This document shows, one piece after another, positions 56,201 through 64,000 of a DNA stretch of 64,000 nucleotides. The stretch comes from Spongiihabitans sp965206355 (GTDB lineage: Bacteria > Pseudomonadota > Gammaproteobacteria > Arenicellales > Poriferihabitantaceae). The stretch is taken from positions 1,674,001 through 1,738,000 of the forward strand of contig OZ242212.1 of assembly GCA_965206355.1 (NCBI GenBank), given 5' to 3'. The position numbers were made by a program, and so were the translations under genes. Numbering within the stretch: the first letter of the stretch is position 1; every line of letters starts with the position of its first letter. The notes beneath the pieces are model-generated. The model searched no databases and was not told the origin of the DNA. It saw only the letters and a list, made by a program, of their open reading frames with translations.

Positions 56201-57324
56201 ACCATGTTGCCGAAGGTGGGCCGAACGACCTGAAAGCGGGCGATAAGGTGACCAATGACTATCTGGCAGCACTGTCGCATCAGCAATGGTTTGAAATTCG
56301 CTTACGCAACGAAGAAGCCAATCAGGCGATAGACGGCATCCGTGACCAATTAGCGGTGCAACGTCAGGAGTTTGATCGTCGCTTTGAAGAAAAGCGCGAA
56401 AAAATAGAACTGGGCGATGATCTTGCTCCGGGTGTTCTGCGTATCGTCAAGGTCTTTGTCGCGGTTAAACGTCGCTTACAACCCGGCGATAAAATGGCAG
56501 GTCGTCATGGTAATAAAGGGGTTATTTCCAAGATTGTTCCGGTTGAGGATATGCCCTATATGGAGGATGGTACTGCCGTAGATGTGTGCTTGAATCCATT
56601 GGGTGTGCCTTCACGAATGAATGTCGGTCAGGTTTTGGAAACGCATTTGGGCTGGGCAGCTAAGAAAATTGGCGCACAGATTGATGATATGTTGCGTAAA
56701 AACAAAAAAGCAAGTCAGATTCATAAGCTCCTCGAAAAAGTCTATAACAGTAGCGGCAAGAAAGAATCCTTGGATAGCTTTTCCGAAACCGAAATACTCG
56801 GATTAGCACAAAACCTTCGACAAGGTGTGCCTATGGCAACACCAGTGTTTGACGGTGCCACTGAAGTGGAAATCAAGGGTATGCTGAAGCTGGCAGGCAT
56901 TCCCGAAGGCGGTCAGACGGCATTATATGATGGTCGGACTGGTGAAAAGTTTGATAGACCTATTACTTGCGGGTATATGTATATCCTGAAATTGAACCAC
57001 TTAGTTGATGACAAGATGCACGCACGTTCGACCGGTTCATACAGCTTGATTACCCAACAACCATTAGGCGGTAAGGCGCAATTCGGCGGGCAACGATTCG
57101 GTGAGATGGAAGTATGGGCACTTGAAGCCTATGGCGCATCCTATACCTTGCAGGAAATGCTCACGGTTAAGTCTGATGACGTGGCGGGTCGCGCCAAAAT
57201 CTATAACAACATCATTCGGGGTGATTATGGCATGGAGACCGGTATGCCCGAATCATTTAATGTTTTGGTTAAGGAGATTCGTGCGCTCGGACTCAACATT
57301 GAGCTTAAACAAGACCATCACTAA
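53233..57324 (+). CDS. rpoB: DNA-directed RNA polymerase beta subunit
   Basis: A 1,363-residue beta subunit, close to the E. coli length of 1,342. The start is the ATG at 53233 ([15 protein letters not shown]), as in relatives. The frame is open upstream through the hairpin, but that part is non-homologous. The rifampicin region at about 518-540 reads [20 protein letters not shown] then [10 protein letters not shown], without obvious resistance changes. [50 protein letters not shown] and [20 protein letters not shown] are all present. rpoC follows after 70 bp. Confidence 0.98.
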   Translation: [1363 protein letters not shown]

Positions 57325-57394
57325 CCATCGCATCCCCTGACGCTAACTTCCAACAATCCGTAGCACCTGATAGCAGAGCAACCGAGGCCACATA

Positions 57395-60300
57395 ATGAGA
57401 GATATTTTTAATCTGTTCAAACAAACCGATACCATTGAAGACTTTGATTTCATTCGTGTCAGTATCGCGTCGCCAGAAAAAATTCGAGGTTGGTCGTTTG
57501 GTGAAGTAAAGAAACCTGAGACCATCAATTATCGAACATTCAGACCGGAACGCGAAGGCTTGTTTTGTGCAAAGCTGTTTGGTCCGGTGAAAGATTACGA
57601 ATGCTTGTGTGGTAAGTACAAACGTTTGAAACATCGTGGTGTGGTGTGCGAAAAATGCGGCGTTGAAGTTACCTTGTCCAAGGTGCGCAGGGAGCGGATG
57701 GGACACATTGAACTCGCCGCACCCTGTGCGCATATCTGGTTCCTCAAGTCTTTGCCATCTCGACTAGGGTTGTTGCTTGATATGACCGTTCGGGAGATGG
57801 AACGGGTGCTTTATTTTGAAGCCTATGTCATTATTGATCCTGGTATCACCGATTTTGAGCGCGGCAGTCTGCTGACCGAAGAATCTTATCTGGAAGCCAT
57901 CGAAACTTTCGGCGATGAATTTGAAGCGGGTATGGGTGCCGAGTCGATTCGTGCTTTATTGAAAGAAATTGATTTGGAAGAAGAAGCCTTATTATTGCGG
58001 GAAGATCTGGAATCCACTAAATCTGAAACCAAGATTAAAAAATTCACTAATCGACTGAAAGTGATTGAGGCGTTTATCCATTCTGGAAATAATCCAGCGT
58101 GGATGATTATGGATGTGTTACCGGTACTGCCACCAGATTTACGACCGCTTGTACCACTGGAAGGAGGACGCTTCGCGACTTCCGATTTGAACGATTTGTA
58201 CCGTCGGGTGATCAACCGCAACAACCGCTTAAAAAGATTGCTGGATTTGAATGCACCAGATCTGATTGTCCGTAATGAAAAACGGATGCTACAGGAAGCG
58301 GTGGATGCCATGATTGATAACGGTCGTCGTGGTAAGGCGATTACCGGTGCTAATAAGCGTCAACTGAAATCTATTTCAGACATCATCAAAGGCAAGCAAG
58401 GTCGTTTTCGCCAAAACCTGTTGGGCAAACGGGTGGATTACTCAGGTCGCTCGGTCATCGTTGTTGGACCGACCTTGAAATTACACCAATGCGGCTTGCC
58501 GAAAAAAATGGCACTGGAACTATTCAAGCCATTTATATTCAGCAAACTTGAACTTCGCGGTTTGAGCTCGACCATCAAACAATCCAGAAAAATGGTGGAC
58601 GCTGAGGGGGCGGAAGTCTGGGATATTCTGGAAGAGGTTATCCGCGAACATCCGATTATGCTAAACCGTGCGCCAACGCTGCACCGATTAGGCATTCAGG
58701 CATTTGAACCCATTCTCATTGAAGGCAAAGCAATTCAGCTTCACCCGTTGGTCTGCACGCCTTACAATGCCGACTTTGACGGCGATCAAATGGCAGTGCA
58801 TGTGCCACTCTCAATCGAGGCGCAACTGGAAGCCCGTGCCTTAATGATGTCCACAAATAACATTTTGTCGCCGGCAAATGGTGAGCCTATTATTGTGCCC
58901 TCGCAGGATATTGTACTCGGTTTGTACTATATGACCCGTGAAAATGCTGCCGCTAAAGGAAGCGGTAGTTATTTTTCCAATATCAATGAATTACGCAGAG
59001 CCAACGAAACCCATCAGGTGCATTTACATGCACGAGTCAAAGTGCGCTTGTCGTGCTATGCGGCAAATGATGCCGATGTTGCAAATAGCGATGCCGACGA
59101 GAGTGATGTGGGGCAGGCAAATAAAGGGGTTATGGTTACTGTTGACACCACCGCTGGGCGTGCCTTGCTATTTGAAATTCTACCCAGAGGGCTGAATTTT
59201 TCGCTGGTGGATCGATTGATGAAAAAGAAAACGATTTCCGAACTTATTAACGTTTGCTATCGGACAGTGGGACTCAAGGAGACGGTAATTTTTGCGGATC
59301 AGTTGATGTACACCGGATTTAGGATGGCAGCCCTTTCTGGCGTTTCCATCGGTATTGATGATATGGCGATTCCGGGCAGTAAGGCAAAGATTCTGAATCA
59401 GGCGCAAAATGAAGTGGTGAAAATTCAACAGCAATACAGCAACGGATTACTGACCGATCAGGAACGCTATAATAAGGTCATTGATATTTGGACACGCACC
59501 AGTGAAGATGTTGCGGAAACGATGATGACCGAACTGGGTACGGAACGGGTTGTTAATAAAGACGGTGAAAGCATAGAACAGCCATCATTTAATTCTATTT
59601 TTATGATGGCAGACTCGGGCGCGCGGGGCTCGCATGCCCAGATTAGACAGTTAGCCGGAATGCGCGGTTTGATGGCAAAACCAGATGGTTCCATCATTGA
59701 AACGCCGATTACCGCTAATTTCCGCGAGGGATTAAACGTATTGCAATACTTTATCTCGACCCACGGTGCGCGCAAAGGTCTTGCCGATACCGCATTAAAA
59801 ACCGCGAACTCCGGTTATCTAACCCGACGATTGGTTGATGTCTGTCAGGATTTAGTCGTTACCGATGTTGATTGCGAAACGCAACGAGGCATATTACGTG
59901 AAGCACAAGTGCAAGGTGGTGAGGTTGTCGTGCCTTTAGGGGATCGTATATTGGGACGTTATGCGGCTGAAGACATTACTGATCCTACCACTGGCGAAGT
60001 GCTTATTTCAATCGATAAAATAATTGACGAAGCGACGGTTATCAAGGTCGATCAGGCGAGTATCCACGAGGTCAACGTCCGCTCCGCAGTAACCTGTGAG
60101 ACCCGATATGGTGTCTGTGCGAAATGCTATGGACGTGATCTCGGACGCGGTCATACCATCAATAGCGGCGAAGCGGTTGGTGTTATCGCCGCACAGTCAA
60201 TCGGTGAGCCGGGCACCCAACTGACCATGCGTACCTTCCATATTGGTGGTGCTGTTTCGGGTGCTGCGGTAGTGAGTCATGTTGAGCTGAAAAATAAGGG

Positions 60301-61681
60301 CAAGATTCACCTTAAAGGCGAGAAACTGGTTAAAAACAGTGACGGCAATCATGTTGTGATAACTCGATCAAGCGAGTTAATGGTGCAGGATGAGCAAGGA
60401 CGTAACCGTGAAAAACATAAACTGCCCTATGGCGCAGTATTGACGGTTGTTGAAGGTTCCAAGGTCAATGTTGGCGCTATTGTTGCAACTTGGGATCCGC
60501 ATACCCATCCTATTATTACTGAGGTGGCAGGCACGGCGGTGTTTACCGATCTCGAAGATGGCGTAACGGCAACCATGCAAACCGACGACCTCACCGGTAA
60601 AAGCACTTACGTCATACTTGACCCACAACGCCGACGGGGTAGTGCCCATGGCATTAAGCCGACCGTTAGTCTGGTGGACGCTTCCGGAGCGCCGGTGAAG
60701 ATTCCCGGTACCGATGTGGATGCGCGATACCAATTACCACCCGATGCGACCGTGATGCTTGCAGACGGGCAACAGATAAGTAGTGGTGATGTCATTGCCC
60801 GCATTCCACAGGAAGCATCAACAGCACGGGATATCACGGGAGGTTTGCCGCGAGTCGCCGAGTTGTTTGAAGCGCGTAAGCCGAAAGAGCCGGCGGTCAT
60901 GGCAGAAGCAAGTGGTATTGTTTCTTTCGGCAAAGAAACCAAAAGCAAGTATCGTTTGGTTATCACTGGCAAGGATGGTGAAACCCACAGCACCTTGATT
61001 CCAAAAACCCGACCCGCTAGTGTCTTTGAAGGGGAAATCGTAGAACGAGGTGAAGTTGTGGTTGAAGGACTGCTACTGGCGAGCGATATTCTCAAATATC
61101 GTGGTGTGGAAGCATTAACGGATTACATCGTCAATGAAGTGCAAGATGTTTACCAGTTACAAGGTGTAAAAATAAACGACAAACATATTGAAGTCATCGT
61201 TCGTCAAATGTTACGCAAGGTCAAGGTCATTGATGTCGGTGACAGCAACTATTTGCCGGGCGAACAAGCAGAAAAAGCGTTATTGTTGGATGAAAATGAC
61301 CAATTGATAGAAGAGGGTAAAAAACCAGCGACCTATGAACCGGTATTATTGGGCATCACCAAAGCCTCGCTGACCACCGAATCGTTTATCTCGGCCGCCT
61401 CATTCCAGGAAACAACACGGGTTCTGACCAATGCCTCGGTCAATGGTAAGGTGGATCGTTTGCGTGGACTCAAAGAAAACGTCATAGTTGGACGTTTAAT
61501 TCCTGCTGGAACCGGTCTTGCTTTTCACGACGAGCGCAAGCGAAACAGAAGTGAGAAGACCCGAAAAAACCAAGAACTTGACGCACTTCTAGGAGAATCG
61601 TCAGAGGAAAACATCGGACTCGAAGGCATGGTCGTCGATAACACCACACCCGAGCCACCGATCCAGCTAGTCGCCGAATAA
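57395..61681 (+). CDS. rpoC: DNA-directed RNA polymerase beta' subunit
   Basis: A 1,428-residue catalytic subunit of usual proteobacterial length. The N-terminal zinc site is CLCGKYKRLKHRGVVCEKC. The catalytic magnesium motif is NADFDGDQMAVH at about 458-469. The trigger-loop region (QLTMRTFHIGGA) and the second zinc site (CETRYGVCAKCYGRDL) are present. The C-terminal tail is acidic. It forms the rplJL-rpoBC operon end here; the rpsL-rpsG-fusA genes that often follow are not in the next 2.3 kb. Confidence 0.98.
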   Translation: MRDIFNLFKQTDTIEDFDFIRVSIASPEKIRGWSFGEVKKPETINYRTFRPEREGLFCAKLFGPVKDYECLCGKYKRLKHRGVVCEKCGVEVTLSKVRRERMGHIELAAPCAHIWFLKSLPSRLGLLLDMTVREMERVLYFEAYVIIDPGITDFERGSLLTEESYLEAIETFGDEFEAGMGAESIRALLKEIDLEEEALLLREDLESTKSETKIKKFTNRLKVIEAFIHSGNNPAWMIMDVLPVLPPDLRPLVPLEGGRFATSDLNDLYRRVINRNNRLKRLLDLNAPDLIVRNEKRMLQEAVDAMIDNGRRGKAITGANKRQLKSISDIIKGKQGRFRQNLLGKRVDYSGRSVIVVGPTLKLHQCGLPKKMALELFKPFIFSKLELRGLSSTIKQSRKMVDAEGAEVWDILEEVIREHPIMLNRAPTLHRLGIQAFEPILIEGKAIQLHPLVCTPYNADFDGDQMAVHVPLSIEAQLEARALMMSTNNILSPANGEPIIVPSQDIVLGLYYMTRENAAAKGSGSYFSNINELRRANETHQVHLHARVKVRLSCYAANDADVANSDADESDVGQANKGVMVTVDTTAGRALLFEILPRGLNFSLVDRLMKKKTISELINVCYRTVGLKETVIFADQLMYTGFRMAALSGVSIGIDDMAIPGSKAKILNQAQNEVVKIQQQYSNGLLTDQERYNKVIDIWTRTSEDVAETMMTELGTERVVNKDGESIEQPSFNSIFMMADSGARGSHAQIRQLAGMRGLMAKPDGSIIETPITANFREGLNVLQYFISTHGARKGLADTALKTANSGYLTRRLVDVCQDLVVTDVDCETQRGILREAQVQGGEVVVPLGDRILGRYAAEDITDPTTGEVLISIDKIIDEATVIKVDQASIHEVNVRSAVTCETRYGVCAKCYGRDLGRGHTINSGEAVGVIAAQSIGEPGTQLTMRTFHIGGAVSGAAVVSHVELKNKGKIHLKGEKLVKNSDGNHVVITRSSELMVQDEQGRNREKHKLPYGAVLTVVEGSKVNVGAIVATWDPHTHPIITEVAGTAVFTDLEDGVTATMQTDDLTGKSTYVILDPQRRRGSAHGIKPTVSLVDASGAPVKIPGTDVDARYQLPPDATVMLADGQQISSGDVIARIPQEASTARDITGGLPRVAELFEARKPKEPAVMAEASGIVSFGKETKSKYRLVITGKDGETHSTLIPKTRPASVFEGEIVERGEVVVEGLLLASDILKYRGVEALTDYIVNEVQDVYQLQGVKINDKHIEVIVRQMLRKVKVIDVGDSNYLPGEQAEKALLLDENDQLIEEGKKPATYEPVLLGITKASLTTESFISAASFQETTRVLTNASVNGKVDRLRGLKENVIVGRLIPAGTGLAFHDERKRNRSEKTRKNQELDALLGESSEENIGLEGMVVDNTTPEPPIQLVAE

Positions 61682-62001
61682 GCTAGCCTATTAGCCAAGC
61701 GGTTGGATAATGGTGCCAATGGCAAGGGTTGTCGGCAGAAATAATGAGGCTATGGGTTATACGAATTAGGTTAGTGGCAAACGAACACTTATTCGCAACA
61801 AGGGATGGGCTGCGAAGTGACGGTGGATTCTAAAAGCGTTTAACACAGCGTCTCGGGTTTAACGGTTGCTTTGCAAATACACCTGCGTAGCGCTATGCAA
61901 AGCGATCTCGGCAAATTCACTTATGCTTTCGGTACGGCTCAAACACCACCACTTTTGATAATAAATCATGAGATACAGAGGTGCCTAAATGAGTATTTGA
62001 G
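61682..62001. other. Intergenic region after rpoC, no gene seen
   Basis: 320 bp. An inverted repeat, GCTTTGCA (61868-61875) with TGCAAAGC (61896-61903), encloses a 20-base loop that itself contains GCGTAGCGCT. It could help end the rpoBC transcript, but it has no T-tract. There is nothing resembling rpsL. Confidence 0.4.
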
Positions 62002-62466
62002 ATGAAACTTATGACCACACTAAAACTCCATTCCGAACCGCTGCAAGACCGATGGCTCGATGCCTACGGGCATTTGAACGAGGCCTATTATCTCGTTCCG
62101 TTTAGCAATACCACTTGGATACTGCAGGATCACTTTGGTATTGGCATCAAGTATTTTGACAAAACTGGCTGTGCAATTTATACGGTGGAAACGCATATAC
62201 GGTATTTACATGAGGTGCGAAAACCGGCACGGATTGATGTTGAAAGTATTATTTTAGGTTCAGAGGCTAAAAAAATCTGGTTTGCTCATCTTATGCGGGT
62301 TGATGGAATACTTCGTGCCACTGCCGAGTTTATGGTTTTGCATTATGATAGTCGACAAGGACGTAGCATTGCGATGCCTGAACAGGTGCAGGCGATGTTG
62401 AAAGAAGCCGAAAGCAAACAAAAGCCGGATTGGGTCGGGCAACAAATCAGTCTGGAGAAACGCTAA
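62002..62466 (+). CDS. Hotdog-fold acyl-CoA thioesterase-like protein
   Basis: A 154-residue protein of the 4-hydroxybenzoyl-CoA-thioesterase-like hotdog superfamily. The N-terminal motif is DRWLDAYGHLNEAYY, where the acidic residue and the GHLN stretch fit the catalytic region of these enzymes. It is followed by the long helix region and a strand CAIYTVETHIRYLHEV. It resembles small thioesterases found with carnitine or betaine metabolism, but no such genes are near, so the substrate is unknown. It is convergent with the yadH-like gene 28 bp downstream. Start could be the ATG at 62002 or the one at 62011. Confidence 0.7.
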   Translation: MKLMTTLKLHSEPLQDRWLDAYGHLNEAYYLVPFSNTTWILQDHFGIGIKYFDKTGCAIYTVETHIRYLHEVRKPARIDVESIILGSEAKKIWFAHLMRVDGILRATAEFMVLHYDSRQGRSIAMPEQVQAMLKEAESKQKPDWVGQQISLEKR

Positions 62467-62494
62467 AACACACGAAGCAGACAATACGAGTAAA

Positions 62495-63268
62495 TCACTG
62501 CCGTATGCCGAATCCGCTGTTGAGTAACTTGAGGTTAATAATAAAAAGAAGCACGATAAATCCGCTAATGATGACAAAAGAGATGCCGAGATGGATGTCG
62601 GAAATACCGAGAAAACCGTAACGAAAAGCATTGATCATATAGAGGATGGGGTTGATGTGGGAAACGCTTTGCCAGAAGTCAGGGAGCAATTTGATTGAGT
62701 AAAAAACACCGCCGAGATAGGTTAGTGGGGTTAGGACAAAGTTGGGGATGATGGTTACGTCATCAAACTTCCGGGCGAATATGCCGTTAAGAAAGCCTGC
62801 CAGAGAAAACAGTGTTGCGGTGAGGATGATAATGCTCACCATAATGAGCAGGCTGTGTACTGATATGTCGTTAAAAAACAGTGAGACGACGGTAACAACT
62901 ATGCCAACCAGAATGCCACGCGCTACGCCACCGCCTGCATAGCCAAGTAATATGATGCTGTTTGGAACGGGAGAAACTTGTAACTCCTCAATAGAGCGTT
63001 GAAATTTTGCGCTAAAAAAAGAGGATGACACATTGGCATAGGAATTGGTGATGACCGACATCAAAATCAATCCCGGAACGATAAATTCCATATAGGGATG
63101 CCCTGCCATATCGCCAATTCGAGGGCCGATAAGGTTGCCGAAAATGATGAAATATAGCGAGGTGGTTATGACCGGTGGCAGAATTGCCTGCTGCCAGATA
63201 CGCAGAAAGCGGGTTACCTCCTTGCTCAGAATCGTCATAAAGGCGATGTATTGTTCTTGCGTATTCAT
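62495..63268 (-). CDS. yadH: ABC-2 type exporter permease, YadH family
   Basis: A 257-residue inner-membrane permease with about six hydrophobic segments. It matches E. coli YadH along its length: RFLRIWQQAILPPVITTSLY, FIIFGNLIGPRIGDM, FIVPGLILMSVITNSYANV, FQRSIEELQVSPVP and VLTPLTYLGGVFYS. It overlaps the upstream ATPase gene by 4 bases (its start 63268, the ATPase stop at 63265), so the two form one transporter. The exported substrate is not known. Confidence 0.92.
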   Translation of the reverse strand: MNTQEQYIAFMTILSKEVTRFLRIWQQAILPPVITTSLYFIIFGNLIGPRIGDMAGHPYMEFIVPGLILMSVITNSYANVSSSFFSAKFQRSIEELQVSPVPNSIILLGYAGGGVARGILVGIVVTVVSLFFNDISVHSLLIMVSIIILTATLFSLAGFLNGIFARKFDDVTIIPNFVLTPLTYLGGVFYSIKLLPDFWQSVSHINPILYMINAFRYGFLGISDIHLGISFVIISGFIVLLFIINLKLLNSGFGIRQ

Positions 63269-64000
63269 TCCTTGTTGCTGGGTTTCAATGCCGCAGGTTT
63301 CGGTTGGGGGGTAGTCATTTCCAAAAATAATTGTTCCAGTCGATTGGTCTTGTTACGCATACTTTGAACCCGAATGTTATGCTTGATCAGTATTTCAAAG
63401 AAAGGATTGATGCCGAGGGATTTTGGTACAATTACTTCCAGTGTCGCGTTGTTCTTTAATATCCAGCTTTGCGTGTCGGACAGTGCCAGTTCGTCTGGCA
63501 GTTTATCTATGGGGTCAATCAGGTCAAGTATGTAGGTCTCGCGCCGGAGCTGTGAAATAAGGTTTCTAGTGCTGGTGTTTTCTACCAGTTCGCCATTTTC
63601 GATAATGGCGATGTTGCGGCACAGACTTTCTGCTTCTTCCAGATAATGCGTGGTCAGAATAATGGTTGTGCCTTGCTCATTTATTGTTGCGAGGTAGTCC
63701 CACATTGAGCGCCTGATTTCAACATCCACACCGGCAGTCGGTTCATCCAGTATCAGCAGTTTCGGTTGGTTGACCAGTGCCCGAGCAATCATCAAGCGAC
63801 GTTTCATACCACCCGATAATGATTTTGTCGGGACATGTTCTTTCTCCGTCAGATCCAATTGCCGCAAATAATGCGCCGTTCTCTCTTTGGCAATCTTGCG
63901 TCCTATACCATAGTAGCCAGCTTGATTCATCACGATTTGACTGGCAGTTTCAAAAACACTGAAGTTAATTTCCTGTGGCACAATACCAATATACGATTTT
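63265..64000 (-). CDS. yadG: ABC transporter ATP-binding protein, YadG family (5' end outside window)
   Basis: About 245 C-terminal residues are visible and the frame runs off the right edge. The ABC signature is LSGGMKRRLMIARAL, Walker B is LLILDEPTAGVD, the Q-loop context is GIVPQEINFSVFET, and the H-loop is ILTTHYLEEAESLC. Walker A is beyond the window. The match to E. coli YadG is very close, including NQAGYYGIGRK and SMRNKTNRLEQLF. It powers the YadH-type permease. Confidence 0.93.
   Translation of the reverse strand, partial: KSYIGIVPQEINFSVFETASQIVMNQAGYYGIGRKIAKERTAHYLRQLDLTEKEHVPTKSLSGGMKRRLMIARALVNQPKLLILDEPTAGVDVEIRRSMWDYLATINEQGTTIILTTHYLEEAESLCRNIAIIENGELVENTSTRNLISQLRRETYILDLIDPIDKLPDELALSDTQSWILKNNATLEVIVPKSLGINPFFEILIKHNIRVQSMRNKTNRLEQLFLEMTTPQPKPAALKPSNKE

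Overview
The window comes from a gammaproteobacterium whose order I cannot name. Three gene orders point to this group: (-) glyQ-glyS-mazG-gmhB-plsC; birA-coaX-SPOR protein; and tRNA-Thr(UGU)-Tyr-Gly-Thr(GGU)-tuf-tRNA-Trp-secE-nusG-rplKAJL-rpoBC. The housekeeping genes are intact and of normal length, so this is core chromosome interrupted by one large accessory locus.

Layout. 1-6776: 3' end of rsmA, then on the minus strand plsC, gmhB, a MazG-like gene, glyS, glyQ and galE. 7283-27313: a 6,676-residue secreted autotransporter-like protein (signal peptide, LRR, Fn3, cadherin-like domains, six BspA/DUF285 modules, 26 PKD-like repeats, C-terminal outer-membrane barrel ending in Phe). It is followed by a 5'-truncated copy of ispG and by pgi. 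30246-42593: a second, 4,115-residue paralogue (three DUF285 modules, 15 PKD repeats, apparently identical barrel), followed by full-length ispG. 43962-46474: birA, coaX and a SPOR-domain gene. 46937-61681: the tRNA/tuf/secE/nusG/ribosomal protein/RNA polymerase cluster. 61682-64000: a small thioesterase-like gene and a yadGH-type ABC exporter, cut by the window end.

Two things stand out. First, the giant-protein locus is a direct segmental duplication (7236-28271 and 30198-43551). Its internal junctions carry ends of a short non-coding transposable element (MITE-like, 139-162 bp). Six copies and one remnant of this element lie in the window, and three copies have perfect 5-bp target duplications. 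The two giant genes differ by whole modules, while their 3' ends look homogenised. Second, the tRNA-Thr(UGU) gene heading the tuf operon is split after the third anticodon base by a 311-nt ORF-less insertion. The insertion has the P1, P3, P4 and P7 pairings of a tRNA-type group I intron.

The giant genes look visibly richer in G+C than their neighbours and are the likely variable surface/adhesion system of this organism. The rest is translation, transcription, LPS-sugar, phospholipid and cofactor housekeeping.
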